Translations under genes and position numbers: made by a program | In this document: positions 44,881-55,263 of the stretch, in pieces | Position numbering within the stretch: position 1 is the first letter of the stretch | Layout: each line of letters opens with the position of its first letter | Assembly (NCBI RefSeq): GCF_024166365.1 | Contig: NC_064820.1 | Coordinates: 144,418,001-144,482,000 of the forward strand | Length of the DNA stretch: 64,000 nt | DNA from: Elephas maximus indicus | Lineage: Eukaryota > Chordata > Mammalia > Proboscidea > Elephantidae | Direction: 5' to 3' | The notes under the pieces: model-generated | Told to the model about the DNA's origin: nothing | The model's input: only the letters and a program-made list of their open reading frames with translations | Database searches by the model: none

Positions 44881-45419
44881 TTCATGGCTTTGGCCACCTG
44901 AAAGGCCAATAAATGAGGACGCAGGCAGCTTTTGCATGTTATTAAAGGCCGGTTTTCTGCTTATGGGATTCATAACCCTGTTGGGGGACTTTTTATCCTC
45001 ATAGGTCATAAAAAACTTAAACATAATAAGCACCTTGCTTATTTTTCTATAACCCCTTATAGTATTCAGTCCGGTGCTGCCCCTTACAGAAACCATTCAA
45101 TTCAAATTTTTGATTGACTGGTTTTCCCCTAAATCTGCTGGGTAATTCTGGACTAACAGTCACAGGAGCTCAGACAGTGCTATAGCAAGGGAGCTCATTT
45201 TGTGTGAGAGATAAGTACATAAATTAGAGGGGGCTTACCTTTGCAATATATCTACTTCCTCTTACGTTATGGGGAAAGGAGAAGAGCAATCTTCTCCCTT
45301 CAATATGATGACCTTCTTGTGTTGCAGCCCCCTGTGCCACACTCTGTGCCTTCCCTCTGGTCAGAAAGAGGCCATGCCCCTATCAAAGGTAGAACCTTTC
45401 ACTTGTGCCCTGACTTCAT
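44881..45419. other. Unrecognised DNA
   Basis: No gene or named repeat recognised. The last part may be the start of the L2 that follows. Confidence 0.35.
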
Positions 45420-45488
45420 CCTGTCTTGCCTTCGTAAGCATTTTAAGCTCTTTTCTTTTCTGCATCATCAAACTTTGCCTCTCCAGGA

Positions 45489-46041
45489 GAATGAAGAAAA
45501 CTAAAGACACAAAGGAAATATTGGTCCAAAGGACTAATGGACCACAACTACTACAGTCTCTACCAGGTACAACTAGATGGCACCTGGCTACCACCACTGA
45601 TTGCTCTGACAGGGATCACAATAGAGAGTCCTGGACAAAGCTGGAGAAAAATGTAGAACAAAATTCTAATTCATTTAAAAAAAAAAAAAAAAGGACCAGA
45701 CTTACTAGCCTGACAGAGACTGGAGAAACCTAGAGAGTATGGCTCTCAGACATCCTCTTAGCTTAGTACTGAAGTCACTCCTGAGGTTCACCATTCAGCC
45801 AAAGATTAGACAGGCCCATTAAACAAAACAAGACTAAAGGGGCACACCAGCCCTGGGGCAGGGGCTGGAAGGTAGGAGGAAACAGGAAAGCTGGTAATAG
45901 GGAACCCAAGGTCAAGAAAGGAGAGTATTGACATGTTGTGGGGTTGTTAACCAATGTCATAAAACAGTATGTGTACTCTTTACTGAGAAGCTAGTTCTGT
46001 AAACCTTCATCTAAAGCACAATTTAAAAAAAAAAAAAAAAA
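45489..46041 (+). mobile_element. Lineage-specific LINE 3' end (probably L1 3' UTR)
   Basis: Closely related to 51957-52497: gaatgaagaaaactaaagac, gttcaccattcagccaaag, ggggcacaccagccctgggg, gttgttaaccaatgtcata. Ends with a run of 17 A. Family name uncertain; I believe it is the 3' end of the elephant-lineage L1. Confidence 0.7.
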
Positions 46042-46572
46042 CCTCACGCCTTCACTGGATCATTCCCAGCAGCATACAAACACACTCTACTAGTTCCTAC
46101 CTTGAAACACAACAAAGATCCTCCTTTGATCCCACGTCTTCCTCCAGCTATGAGATTGTTTCTGTTATCACCTGCACTGAAAAATTCACCAAAAGAGTTG
46201 TCTGAAGGCACTGTCTATACCTTCTCACATCTCTTTCCTTAACCAACACAGCCACTGAGGCAGGCTTTAGTCCTTACCACCCCCACTGACACTGCTCTTG
46301 TCAGGGTGGCCTGGCCAGTGCCAAATCCAGCTATCATTTCTCTGATCTCATCATACTCATCCTCTGGGTCAGAGACCACAGGTTAATCTTTCCTTCCTTC
46401 TGGAAACACTTTCTGCTACAGGCTTCTGGTTTTCCTCCTTTCTCAAAAACCTCTCATCACTCTCCTGTCCTCCTGACCTATGCTAGAAGACTCAGCTCTC
46501 AGACTTCAACCATACTCTCCTTGGGGGATTTCATTCAGTCTTATTTAAAAACCTTCTATGATAAAGTCCTGG

Positions 46573-46715
46573 AGCCCTGGTGGTGCAGTGGTTAAGAGCT
46601 CAGCTGCTAACCCAAAAGGTCGGCAGTTCAAATCCACCAGCAGCTTCTAGGAAACCCTGGGCAGTTCTACTCTATCCTATAGGGTCACTGGCAATGGGTT
46701 TGATTTGGGTTTATA
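46573..46715 (+). mobile_element. AfroSINE, short subtype, in L2
   Basis: Sense copy with a deletion in the gggtcgctatgag segment. A perfect 12-bp duplication ataaagtcctgg flanks it (46561-46572 and 46716-46727). Confidence 0.92.
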
Positions 46716-46740
46716 ATAAAGTCCTGGGATGGTCCAAATA

Positions 46741-46840
46741 ATTAAGGAGCTCTGCTGCTAACTGTAAGGATTAGAGGTTGGAGGCCACCCAGAGATGCCT
46801 GAGGATCCCAGTGGCAACTGGTTTTGTTTTGTTTGTTTTC
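46741..46840 (+). mobile_element. Degenerate AfroSINE
   Basis: Pieces ctctgctgctaactgtaag, ggaggccacccagagatgcc and cagtggcaactggttttg, with an internal deletion. Confidence 0.6.
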
Positions 46841-47439
46841 TTTGATATAGTAGAGGTTAAGAGAAAAGGTTTTTTTTGTGTGTGTGTGTGTGTGTGTATC
46901 TGATTCAACAATGAATTCTGAAGGCCTGGCACAACGGAAGGTGTATTAAGAAGCAGGAGGAGTGCAGTGTTGATTGAATGAATGAGTGGGTTCTTAAAAG
47001 AGGGAAAAGGGATGCATCCAGAAACCAGCTCAAGTGCCACAGGTTGCCTGCTCATGTCTTAACTGGAGGAGGCATCCAAGCTTTCTACAAAGGTCCCAAA
47101 ACAGTCTCCTTGGAGTTTCTCTTATTATTAATGAAGCCCTAGGATTGGCAACTATGGCATTTCTGCATCTGCTATATGCCAGTACAGGGAATGCTTTTTT
47201 TTTTTTTTTTTTTTCTTTTCCTTAAAAATTTAAAATACAGTGTACAGTTCGTGCCCATCAATAATTTTTTCATTTCGACTCAAGTTTCACCAGCCCTCAT
47301 ATTGGGTATGACTCTAAGAAAATTTAAGATATTGCAAGACATGAATTTTTTTGGCAGGCAAGAAGTAGATGGGATAAGGGGGTTGGATTTTGCCGAATAA
47401 TAACAGTAGAAACGTGCACGGAAAAAGCTTACACAGACA
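46841..47439. other. Region upstream of the CCDC112 island
   Basis: Holds a (GT)n run at 46878-46898 and a T run at 47198-47214. No gene or named repeat recognised. Confidence 0.5.
46878..46898. repeat. (GT)n microsatellite
   Basis: Uninterrupted GT dinucleotides after a T run. Confidence 0.9.
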
Positions 47440-47483
47440 ACAGTGCACAACGACACCCCCGTCCACCCCTCCCTCTTCCTAGT

Positions 47484-47668
47484 CTCGCCGCGCCCCGCAC
47501 CGCGCCGCGTCTCGGCTCCTCTCCACATCCCGGCCCCGCCCTGTCTCCCCGCACCCCGCATCCTGGCCTTGCTCCGCATCTCCGTCCCGCCCCGCCTCGC
47601 CTCGCCGCGCCCCGCCCCGCCCCTTGTCTCGGCCCCGCCCGCCGCACCCTGCTCGGCATCTCCGTCAG
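47484..47668. repeat. Degenerate GC-rich tandem-like duplication in the promoter
   Basis: The block beginning ctcgccgcgccccgc at 47484 recurs at 47601, and the block with gcatctccgt at 47576 recurs at 47656. The spacing differs (117 and 80 bp), so this is a set of imperfect local duplications made of C/G-rich words, not one clean tandem array. Confidence 0.5.
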
Positions 47669-47799
47669 GCCCTCCCTCCGGGTCGGCTTCTCGGGCGAGC
47701 CCCGCAGCGTAGGGAATCGTCGTCCGCAGGGCGGTCAGTGCCGGCGCCGCGAACTCCCAGGCCCAGGTCGCCGGAGCGGCACGAGCGGATCGACGAGGA

Positions 47800-47810
47800 A
47801 AGATGGCTGC
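47800..47810 (+). promoter_or_regulatory. YY1-like motif overlapping the start codon
   Basis: The bases aagatggctgc match the YY1 consensus AANATGGCNGC and contain the CCDC112 ATG. Downstream YY1 sites that coincide with translation starts are known in other TATA-less mammalian promoters. Occupancy here is inference. Confidence 0.55.
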
Positions 47811-47919
47811 CCTGACGACGGTCGTGGTGGCGGCGGCGGCCACCGCAGTAGCTGGGGCTGTGGCGGGGGCGGGCGCGGCCACGGGCACCGGCGTGGGAGG
47901 TGCGCCGGCGCCGCCACAG
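47803..47919 (+). CDS. CCDC112: CCDC112 coding exon 1 (start of gene)
   Basis: First coding exon of coiled-coil domain containing 112, a protein reported at centriolar satellites and linked to cilium formation (literature knowledge, not visible here). The exon encodes residues 1-39: Met-Ala-Ala-Leu-Thr-Thr, then an Ala/Val/Gly low-complexity tract ending in Pro-Pro-Gln. It ends in phase 0 at a donor reading cag|gtaaac. The ATG has a strong Kozak context (A at -3, G at +4), is the first ATG inside the CpG island that opens this tract, and gives the N-terminus I recall for the human protein. The reading frame stays open into the intron for a further 75 codons, which is ordinary GC-rich read-through. 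The exons in this window (117, 119, 122, 90, 76 and at least 314 nt) join in frame to 279 codons plus one base. The human protein has isoforms of roughly 446 and 529 residues as I remember them, so the C-terminal half lies outside. Neighbours upstream are repeats only. Confidence 0.93.
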
Positions 47920-48160
47920 GTAAACCGAAGAGGGCCGGGAGTCGCTCTGGTGGCGGGCGTGGGCCCCGGTGGGCTGCAGGCCCTGGAGGCGAGACGGGGA
48001 CCCCCACCTCTTCCTGAACAGGTGTTCCCCGGAGCTCGCTTCAGCGCGGCTCGGGAAGCGGGAGGCGCTGTGTTGACCTCCTTTTGCTCGGGGCCTTTCA
48101 CATGCGGGCGTTGCTCTTTGTTGGCAAGTGCATTTACCGGCTTTTAATGGGGCATCTCCA
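47920..48160. other. Start of CCDC112 intron 1
   Basis: GC-rich at first, then ordinary sequence. The frame of exon 1 stays open to about 48147, but the conserved splice donor and the phase of exon 2 make this intron. No repeat recognised. Confidence 0.6.
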
Positions 48161-48164
48161 TGTG

Positions 48165-48335
48165 TTGGAAAGAGGCTTTGGAGTCGAGGAAGACCTGAGT
48201 GGAAACCCTGGCTCTGCCAGTTCCTAGCCCTGTGATCTGGGTAAAATAGTTACCCTCTTGGGGACTCAGCTTCTGTAAAAATTGGAGCTAACCATATGTG
48301 CTTTCCCTAGTTGTGAAAATTAGAGATGTCTGGGA
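48165..48335 (+). mobile_element. MIR SINE in CCDC112 intron 1
   Basis: Contains ctttggagtcgaggaag, tggctctgccagttcctag and gggactcagcttctgtaaa. Confidence 0.75.
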
Positions 48336-48529
48336 AGCCTCTGGTACAGTGGTTGGGTGAAGACAGACCAGTAATGGTGGTTGCTCTATTATTGCACCAG
48401 GTGCTGGGAGGACAAGGAGAAATAAAATAATAGGGTGGTCTGAGGCAAACATGTTTCCGAAGATGAGTTTAGGATCCCTTTCTCCACAGTGAGGGTCTCT
48501 CAATAAGAAATGTTGAATCCAGTTGCTCA
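48336..48529. other. Unrecognised intronic DNA
   Basis: No feature recognised. Confidence 0.4.
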
Positions 48530-48970
48530 AACCAAAGACCTTGGTTCACCGTATTGTTTCACAGGCCACACCCAAAGCATGGGCAGTTCCTGTCTCGTCT
48601 ATCTTCAGGCTAAATCCGTTATCCAAGTCTTCTCATCACCTCCACTACTACTATCCGTGGCCAAACCATCATTTCTCCCGCGCCTGGAATAGTTTCCTCC
48701 CTAAAGTCTATTCTCATCAGCCAGGGCGATTCTGGTCGGTAATAACACTCTTCTGCTCAGAACCCCGCAAGGGGTTCTTACCTCACTCAGAATGAAAGCC
48801 AGAGGCCTTACCATGGCCTAAAGGGCCAATGAGCTACCCCACCCCACTCTGACACTTGAAATCTCCAGTCCCCTGCCCGGACTCTGCTGCAACCATACTG
48901 GCCTACTTGTGGTCCCTTATACTCTTTTACCTCAGGAGCTTTGCGGTTGTTACTCAGCTCTGCTTGGAAT

Positions 48971-49166
48971 ACCCCTGGTGGTGGAGTGGTTAAAGCGCTT
49001 GACTGCTAACCAAAAGGTTGGTGGTTCAAACCAACCAGCTGCTAAGTGGGAGGAAGATGTGGCAGTCTGCTTCAGTAAAGATTACAGCCTTGGAAACCCT
49101 ATGGGTCAATTCTGCCCTGTCCTATAGCATTTCTGTGATTTGGAACTGACTGCACGACAGTGGTTT
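48971..49166 (+). mobile_element. AfroSINE, long subtype, in L2
   Basis: Complete sense copy. A perfect 12-bp duplication tctgcttggaat flanks it (48959-48970 and 49167-49178). Confidence 0.94.
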
Positions 49167-49339
49167 TCTGCTTGGAATGCTCTTCTCCCCCATGATCCCA
49201 TGGCTTACTCCACCAACTCCTTAAGATCTCCTTGTTCAAATGCCATCAGTTCAGTGAGACTTCCGTGATGTCTCTAAACTAAACCTCTATTCAGCAGATC
49301 CTGCCCCCTTTTCTGTTTGTTTGTTTGTTTGTTTTTCAT

Positions 49340-49494
49340 AAAAACCCATTGCTATGGAGTTGATTCCGACTCAGAGCAACCCTACAGGACAGAGTAGAAC
49401 TGCCCTGTAGGATTTCCAAGGAGCGTATGGGGGATTCCAACTGCCAACCTTTTGGTTAACAGCGAAGTTCTTAACCACTGTGCACCAGGGCTCC
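49340..49494 (-). mobile_element. AfroSINE, short subtype
   Basis: Antisense copy next to a (TTTG)n run: aaaacccattgctatgg to gtgcaccagggctcc. Confidence 0.92.
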
Positions 49495-49529
49495 AGTGTT
49501 TTCCCCCATAGTACTTATTTAAAAAAAAA

Positions 49530-49605
49530 GAAACCATTGCTTTTGAGTCCATTCCAACTCATGGTGACCCCACATGTTACAGAGTAGAATTGCTCCATTA
49601 AGCCT
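49530..49605 (-). mobile_element. AfroSINE tail fragment
   Basis: Antisense: gaaaccattgcttttgag to gagtagaattgctcc. Confidence 0.75.
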
Positions 49606-49755
49606 TTTTTTCCATGGTACCACCAAGTAGGTAAGCTCCATCAGGGCAGAAATGTTTGGCAGTTTTATTCATTATTGTATTCCAGCACCAAGACTTGTAT
49701 CTGGTTAGTGCCTGGGACACAGTAGGCATTCACTAAATATTAGTGGATCTATGCA

Positions 49756-50142
49756 ATCCTGAAGGAAGGCTCTTGTGAGTGAGGACCAATTCCATCTTTT
49801 TTTCTCTTCCATAGTTCAGGAAATTTGACCTAAGGCAAATTTTCTTATGCATCCTCTTTAATTGCCTTTATTATTCTAACTCTGGACCAAGTGGTTCAGG
49901 ACAAAAAAAAATGTAAAATTAAAAATATAAAAGATATTTTTAAAATAAAAAATTTTTTTTTAATTTATGACCCCAGTGGTTTAGCTATCTTGTTGGCTTC
50001 CTCCATGAAATTTTCCAGCTTACCATAGTTAAAAGTGATTTGTTCTCTAAATTCACGTAGCTGTGATTTGCCTCCTGGATTCAGTTTCTTACAATTTGCC
50101 TGATGCGGTTCTTGGTGCACCTATTTATCACTCTACTACAGT
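49756..50142. other. AT-rich unrecognised intronic DNA
   Basis: No feature recognised. Confidence 0.4.
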
Positions 50143-50216
50143 GGTTCTCAGAGGTGTTGCTTGCATTCCTAAGAGTTGGATCAGGATTACTGTGGAGCTT
50201 TTTCAAATGTTATGTC
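50143..50216 (+). mobile_element. Possible hAT MITE fragment
   Basis: Starts with ggttctcagaggtgttgc, a MER5-like opening, and is cut by the MER20-like element that follows. Confidence 0.35.
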
Positions 50217-50438
50217 AGTGCTTTGCAACCAGGAGTGATTTTTGGCCCCCAGGGGACATTTAACAATGTCTAGAGACATTTTGGTTATCACAGCTTAGGG
50301 TGGAGGTGGTAATGCTGCTGGTATCTAGTGGGTAGAGGCAAGAGATGCTGCCAAAGATCCTACGATGCACAGGGTAGCCCCCACAACAAAGAATTATCTG
50401 GCTCAAAATGTTAACAGTGGGGAAGTTGAAAAACCCTG
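50217..50438 (+). mobile_element. hAT-Charlie MITE, MER20 type
   Basis: Contains gtgatttttggcccccagg, ggacatttaacaatgtct, acaaagaattatctggctc and gttgaaaaaccctg, the MER20 series. Confidence 0.88.
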
Positions 50439-50448
50439 CCTCATACCA

Positions 50449-50612
50449 GAAACCCTGGTAGTGTAGTGGTTAAGAGATACGGCTGCTAACCAAAAGATTG
50501 GCAGTTCGAATGCACCAGGCATTCCTTGGAAACCCTGTGGGGCAATTCTACTCTGTCCTTTAAGGTTGCTATGAGAAATCAACTCCACAGCAGCGGGTTT
50601 CGTTTTTTGTTT
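50449..50612 (+). mobile_element. AfroSINE, short subtype
   Basis: Sense copy from agaaaccctggtagtgtag to agcagcgggtttcg, inserted just after the MER20 end. Confidence 0.92.
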
Positions 50613-51131
50613 TGTTGCTTTATACCATCAGACCTCTTTGGGGAAGGCATACCTTGAGAATTGCAGCAGTAATGGGGTGAAATTCCTCAGTGTGTTTGGG
50701 CTTTTAAGCCATACCATATTTTAAGACTCCAGTACCACACCCACACACCCACACCCACACACACAAACACAAATTCTTGCAACCTAATACTGAGGTTAGA
50801 GATTTGTCATATTAAGTAAATTAATATTCCTCCTGGCTCTGACAGTGAAATCACAGAATGGTCTTTTGAGAAGAAATAAATTCCCTGATGACAGCCTCAT
50901 GACATTAGAGGTGACCATCACAATATCTAAGTTTCCTTTCAATTATTTTGGAGTAATTATCTCTGAATTTTTAGAACTGTTTTATATTGTTAGTCCCTAC
51001 AGCCTCCTGGGGGTATGAAATTACATAAATTTCCCACCAGTTATTCTAATACTGCATTGTATCTATGCTTTTTAATGTTTGTGTATTCTTTGTTTATAAA
51101 CCCCCTCAGTCATTTTCTTTCAAGACTGAAG
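50613..51131. other. Unrecognised intronic DNA with a (CA)-rich run
   Basis: CA/CCCACA-rich run at 50734-50770. Otherwise no feature recognised. Confidence 0.4.
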
Positions 51132-51136
51132 ACCAC

Positions 51137-51547
51137 TGTATTAGTTTTCTAGGACTGCCATAGCAAGGTACCACAAACTAGGTGACTTATAGGACAGAAA
51201 CATATTGTCTCACAATTCTGGAGGCTAGAAGTCCTAATTGGGGTATCAGCAGGGCAATTCTTTCTTGGAAGGTTCTAGGGGAACCTTCTTTCTTGCCTCT
51301 CCCAATTTCTGGTAGCCCCAGACATTCCTTGACTTAGAGCTGCAACTTAACTGTTGTCACATAGCATTCTTCTCTCTGTGTCTCTGTACCTCTTCTCCTG
51401 TTTTATAAAGATACCACACATTGAATTGGGACTCATTTTACTCCAGTATACCTCATGTTAGCTGAGACCCTGTTTCCAAGTTAGGTCACTTTCCCCAGTA
51501 CCAAAGAGTCTACATATCTTTTGGGGGACACAATTCAATCTATAATA
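51137..51547 (-). mobile_element. MaLR LTR, MLT1-like
   Basis: Complement of an MLT1-type LTR: tgtattagttttctagg, ctcacaattctggaggc, gtagccccagacattcc. A perfect 5-bp duplication accac flanks it (51132-51136 and 51548-51552). Confidence 0.85.
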
Positions 51548-51736
51548 ACCACTCATCTCCTTACTCTACTCTCAGATGCCATTTCCTTTTTTGTTCCCAG
51601 CCTGCCATTCTACTAACCATTTTAGTTGTTGAATTATGACTTTTTAAAAGTACCTCTAACGGCATCATACTAGTATATGTTCTAGTTTTGTACCAAGATA
51701 GGACTGTGTCACACAGCCTGTACAAGGCAAGGTCAT

Positions 51737-52497
51737 GGTAGCTGCATAGACACATCCAAACTCCCTGAGGGACTGAATTGCTGGGCTGAGGGCTGCGGGG
51801 ACCATGGTCTTGGGGACTGTCTAGCTCAATTGGTATAACATAGTTTATGAAGAAAATGTTCTACATTCTACTTTGGGTGAGTAGCATCTGGGGTCTGAAA
51901 AGCCAGTGAATGGCAATCTAGGATACTCCAGTAGTCTCACCCTTTTGGGAACAAGGAAGAATGAAGAAAACTAAAGACATAAGGGAAAGATTAGTCCAAA
52001 GGACTAATGGATCACAACTACCACAGCCTCTACCAGACTGAGTCCAGTACAACTAGATGGTGCCCCGGTACTGCCACTGACTCCTCTAACAGGGACCACA
52101 ATTGAGGGTCCTGGACAGAGCTGGAGAAAAATGTAGAACAAAATTCTAACTCAAAAAGAAAGACTAGACTTGCTGATCTCAGACTGGAGAAACCCTAAGA
52201 GTATGGCCTCCAGAACCCTTCAGCTCAGTAATGAGACCACTCCTAAGGTTCACCATTCAGCCAAAGATTGAACAGGCCTGTGGAACAAAATGAGACTAAA
52301 GGGGCACACCAGCCCTGGGGCAGGGACTGGAAGGTAGGAGGGAACAGGAAAGCTGGTAATAGGGAACCCAGGGTTAAGAAGGGAGAGTGTTGACATGTCG
52401 TAGGGTTGTTAACCAATGTCATATGACAATGTGTTTACTAACTGTTCAGTGAGAAACTAGTTTGTTCTGTAAACCATCATGTGAAGTTCAATAAAGG
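51737..52497 (+). mobile_element. Lineage-specific LINE 3' end (probably L1 3' UTR)
   Basis: Longer copy of the element at 45489. It adds an upstream part (gctgcatagacacatcc, ctcaattggtataacatag). Ends cttcaataaagg-like with only a short A-rich end left. The two copies have the same module order with scattered differences. Confidence 0.7.
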
Positions 52498-53750
52498 AAA
52501 GATAAGGCTGTGTTTTCTCCCCCTGAGGAAGCAGTGTCTCCATTCAGGGTTGGTGAAACTATTCAAGTGTACCAGCATATGTATAACGAGTTTCAGAAGG
52601 AGAGGAGAGAGAGAAAGGGCCAAAAAGAGTATTTGAAGAAATAATGGCCAAAAACTTGCCAAATTTGATTTAAAAAGTTAGTCTACAGTTGTTGTAGCTC
52701 AATGAACACTAGGTAGGGTAAACTCAAAGAAATCCACAGCTAGACACATCATAATCAAATTATCAAAAGACAAAGAGAAAATATTGAAAGCTCCAAGAGA
52801 GAAGCAAATCACATAAAAGCGCTCCTTGCTAACGTTAACAGCTGATTTCTCATCAAACCATGGAGGTCAGAAGTCATTGGAATGACATAGTCTAAAGTGC
52901 AGAAAGACTGTCCACCAAGAATCCTATACCCAACAAAACTGTTCTTCAAAAATGAAGGAGAAATTAAGACATTCGGAAATAAACAAAAACGTAGAGAATT
53001 TGTTGCTAGCAGACTTACCCTATTAACATTAACTAAATGTATTTCGTCAAGCTGAATTAAAAGGATGGCAGGCAGTAATTTGAATTTGCATGAAAAATAA
53101 CATAAATAAAGAGCATTGGTAAAGGTAAATATATAGGTAAATATAAAAGTCAGCATAAATGTAATTTTTTTGTTTGTAACAAACTTTTTCAGAAAGTAAA
53201 AGAGTAGAAAATAACTTTGCAAGTCATTCTATAAGACTAGTATTACGTTGATACCAAAACCAGGCAAAGACACCACAAGAAAACTATAGACAAATATCCC
53301 TTATGAATACAGATGTGAAAACTCAAGTACTAGCAAACCAAATCCAACAATATAAAAAGAATTAGACATCATGATTGAGATTTATCCCAGGCATGTGGGG
53401 CTGCTTCAGCATACGAAAAGCAATTAATAAAATACACCATCTTAATAGAATAAAGGACAAAAACCACCATGATCATCTCAATAGATGCAGAAAAAGCAAT
53501 TGACAAAAGCCACTCTTTCATGATTAAAAAATACTCAGCAAACTAGGAATAGAAGGGAACATCCTCAACCTGATAAAAGCATCTATGAAAAGGCTGCTGC
53601 TAACATATTTAATGGTGAGAGATAGGAAACCCTCCATCTAAGATCGGGAACAAAATAAGAATGTCCATTCTCACCACTTTTGTCCACTGGAGGTTCTAGC
53701 CAGGGCAACTAGGCAAAAAAATAAAAAAAAAAGGACAACCAGATTGGAAA
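52498..53750 (+). mobile_element. Old L1 fragments
   Basis: 52650-53000 has aaacttgccaaatttgat, atcaaattatcaaaagaca, aatcctatacccaacaaaac, and 53240-53750 has ccaggcaaagacaccac, aatagatgcagaaaaagc and aaggttctag-like RT-region words. Both are L1, sense; the second is from the reverse-transcriptase region. No intact frame. Confidence 0.7.
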
Positions 53751-54591
53751 GGAAATGTTCAACACGTACTTGTTAAATGACTGACTGAAGGAAATAATGA
53801 GATCTTTTCTTGAACAATCCCTGAATACTTAACGTTTTCTACTCAAGAATCTAACATTTTAAGGTAAATATCTCTCTTCCACAAAGTGTATTTTTTAAAA
53901 GTTATATAAGATTAGTCTCAAAATTACCCCCCAAGAAACTCCATTATTGGCATTTTATATCTCTGAAGAAAAATTCCACATTTATTTCTTACCCTTTTTT
54001 CCTCTGCCTAAGCTATTTCTTCGCCTTAACAAAATGGTTCTGCCGGTCACATAGGGATTCCATTTTGTAAATATATGGTGAAATATATGATTAGGGACCA
54101 AGACAGTAAATTTACTGGTAATTATGTTTGCCTTACTGTTATTAAAATTAGATTGCATTCCCTGAGCACTTGCCAATCTAGGAGAAGCATACTAGAAGCA
54201 TGCAGAAGAAAGGTCGATGAAAGTTGAACTTGATTTCAAAGAAGTAATAATATCAGCTTTGATACATCTGCTATAATAAATATATCCACTTCGTTAATCA
54301 GTTTCTTTGTAGTGTTGGCAGATGATTTGCTCCACGGAGAATTCAAAGTCAGTACTCTTGATTATTCTTCAAAATCTGTTAATTCGTATTTGGCCATTTT
54401 GTTAAGTTTAATAAAATAATGTGACAATAATGCTTAATGAGTCATAGTTTATATACTATAAAGCAAAATGTAAGCTGTACTAAGTTTTGGCTTTTAAGTT
54501 TTGAGATGGGACAGTTTGCTAAGTGACAGTTTGCTAAACTAAGTGACAGCTTATTTTAGATAACTGTCATTTTATAAGTGTAAAATCTTTA
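53751..54591. other. Unrecognised intronic DNA
   Basis: AT-rich; no feature recognised. Confidence 0.4.
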
Positions 54592-54698
54592 TGGAAGTAG
54601 ACTGCCACATCTTCCTTCTGCTGAGTGGCTGATGGATTTGAACTACCTACCTTTTGGTTAGCAGCTAAACTCTTTAACCACTGCGCCACCAGGTTTCC
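54592..54698 (-). mobile_element. AfroSINE head half next to exon 2
   Basis: Antisense: ggaagtagactgccacatc to gcgccaccaggtttcc. The tail half is missing. It ends 57 nt before CCDC112 exon 2, just outside the polypyrimidine tract. Confidence 0.88.
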
Positions 54699-54755
54699 TT
54701 AAGTGTAGGATGACTGTTTTTATTAACTGATAATTTTCTTTTTGTTTTCATGCAG

Positions 54756-54874
54756 AATGATGGCTGTTGTACTTTAGGTGGAATTCGAACTTTTCACCTT
54801 CAAAATTGGAAGCAGAAGGCTATTCGGACTAAGAAAGCAGAATTCATACGCACAGCTGAAAAATTTAAGAATCA
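54756..54874 (+). CDS. CCDC112: CCDC112 coding exon 2
   Basis: Encodes residues 40 to 79 (the last codon is split 2+1). The acceptor is ttttcatgcag and the donor is ca|gtaagt. The peptide starts Asn-Asp-Gly-Cys and includes GGIRTFHLQNWKQKA and a KKAEFIRTAEKFKNQ segment that closely matches the human protein from memory, including the charged run that begins the helical part. An antisense AfroSINE ends only 57 nt upstream of the acceptor. This exon looks intact, with no frameshift or stop. Intron 1 is about 6.8 kb and rich in L2, AfroSINE and L1. Confidence 0.95.
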
Positions 54875-55263
54875 GTAAGTATAAGAACACTATCTTTAAA
54901 CAACATAACTAGCCACTTTATAATGGACAATATAAAGTTAATAGTACTCTACCCTTCTCAATCTCACATTAAGTTAAACAATTCTAGTCACTAGGTCGTC
55001 AAATTCAGTGAAACCTGTGAGAGCTGGAACTCGATGGGACTGCCTTGTTTTCCAGGTCTTGCAAGTTTTCTACCTTTGACAGGGCGCAGACCACATTTCT
55101 ATTGCTCTGTATTAAGAATCCTATCTCATGAACACACAGTGAGTTTTTCCTTCTCTGACAAGTTCTTGCCTTACACAGATTCCAGATTTCACAGGTTTTA
55201 CTGTATAAAATAAGGGAAAGGTGGGGGAAGTAGAATGGATAAATAAGCTACTTAATATAAAGT
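54875..55263. other. Unrecognised intronic DNA
   Basis: No feature recognised. Confidence 0.4.

Larger units (their letters stand above)
45420..46745 (+). mobile_element. L2 LINE, reverse-transcriptase region, split by two insertions
   Basis: After the LINE end at 46041 the sequence reads aaaagagttgtctgaaggc, actgacactgctcttgtcag, tctggttttcctcctttc and gggggatttcattcagtc, in the order of the L2 reverse-transcriptase gene. It is interrupted by a LINE 3' end (45489-46041) and an AfroSINE (46573-46715). No open frame survives. Confidence 0.65.
47440..48070 (+). promoter_or_regulatory. CpG-island promoter of CCDC112
   Basis: Base composition changes abruptly from AT-rich repeat DNA to very GC- and CpG-dense DNA from about 47440, and returns to normal by about 48070. 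No TATA box is visible close to the gene start. Several GC boxes of the Sp1 type (ccgccccgccc) lie at 47586-47596 and 47608-47623, with another cccgccc at 47634-47640. A TATA-less, broad-start promoter is therefore likely, with transcription starting somewhere in about 47650-47790. The long open frames on both strands here result from GC richness and are not genes. Confidence 0.85.
48530..49755 (+). mobile_element. L2 LINE 3' region in intron 1, split by SINEs
   Basis: Contains ctaaatccgttatccaag, ctgctgcaaccatactgg, ttggaatgctcttctcccc, gagacttccgtgatgtc, gctccatcagggcagaaatg and cagtaggcattcactaaat, in L2 order. AfroSINEs interrupt at 48971, 49340 and 49530. Confidence 0.78.

Noticed and set aside
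45269-45733. 154-codon + strand open frame
   Set aside because: It spans unrecognised DNA, an L2 piece and a LINE 3' end including its A run (poly-Lys), so it is a chance frame.
47443-47712. Pro/Ala-rich 89-codon + strand frame before exon 1
   Set aside because: C-rich low-complexity promoter DNA, no conserved start, not in frame with CCDC112 exon 1 through a splice that I can support.
47280-48101. 273-codon antisense open frame across the CpG island
   Set aside because: Composition is Ala/Pro/Arg/Gly from GC-rich DNA with few stops. It overlaps the CCDC112 promoter and exon 1 on the opposite strand.
52809-53222. 137-codon antisense open frame
   Set aside because: It lies in antisense of old L1 sequence, and its Phe/Leu-rich composition comes from A-rich DNA.
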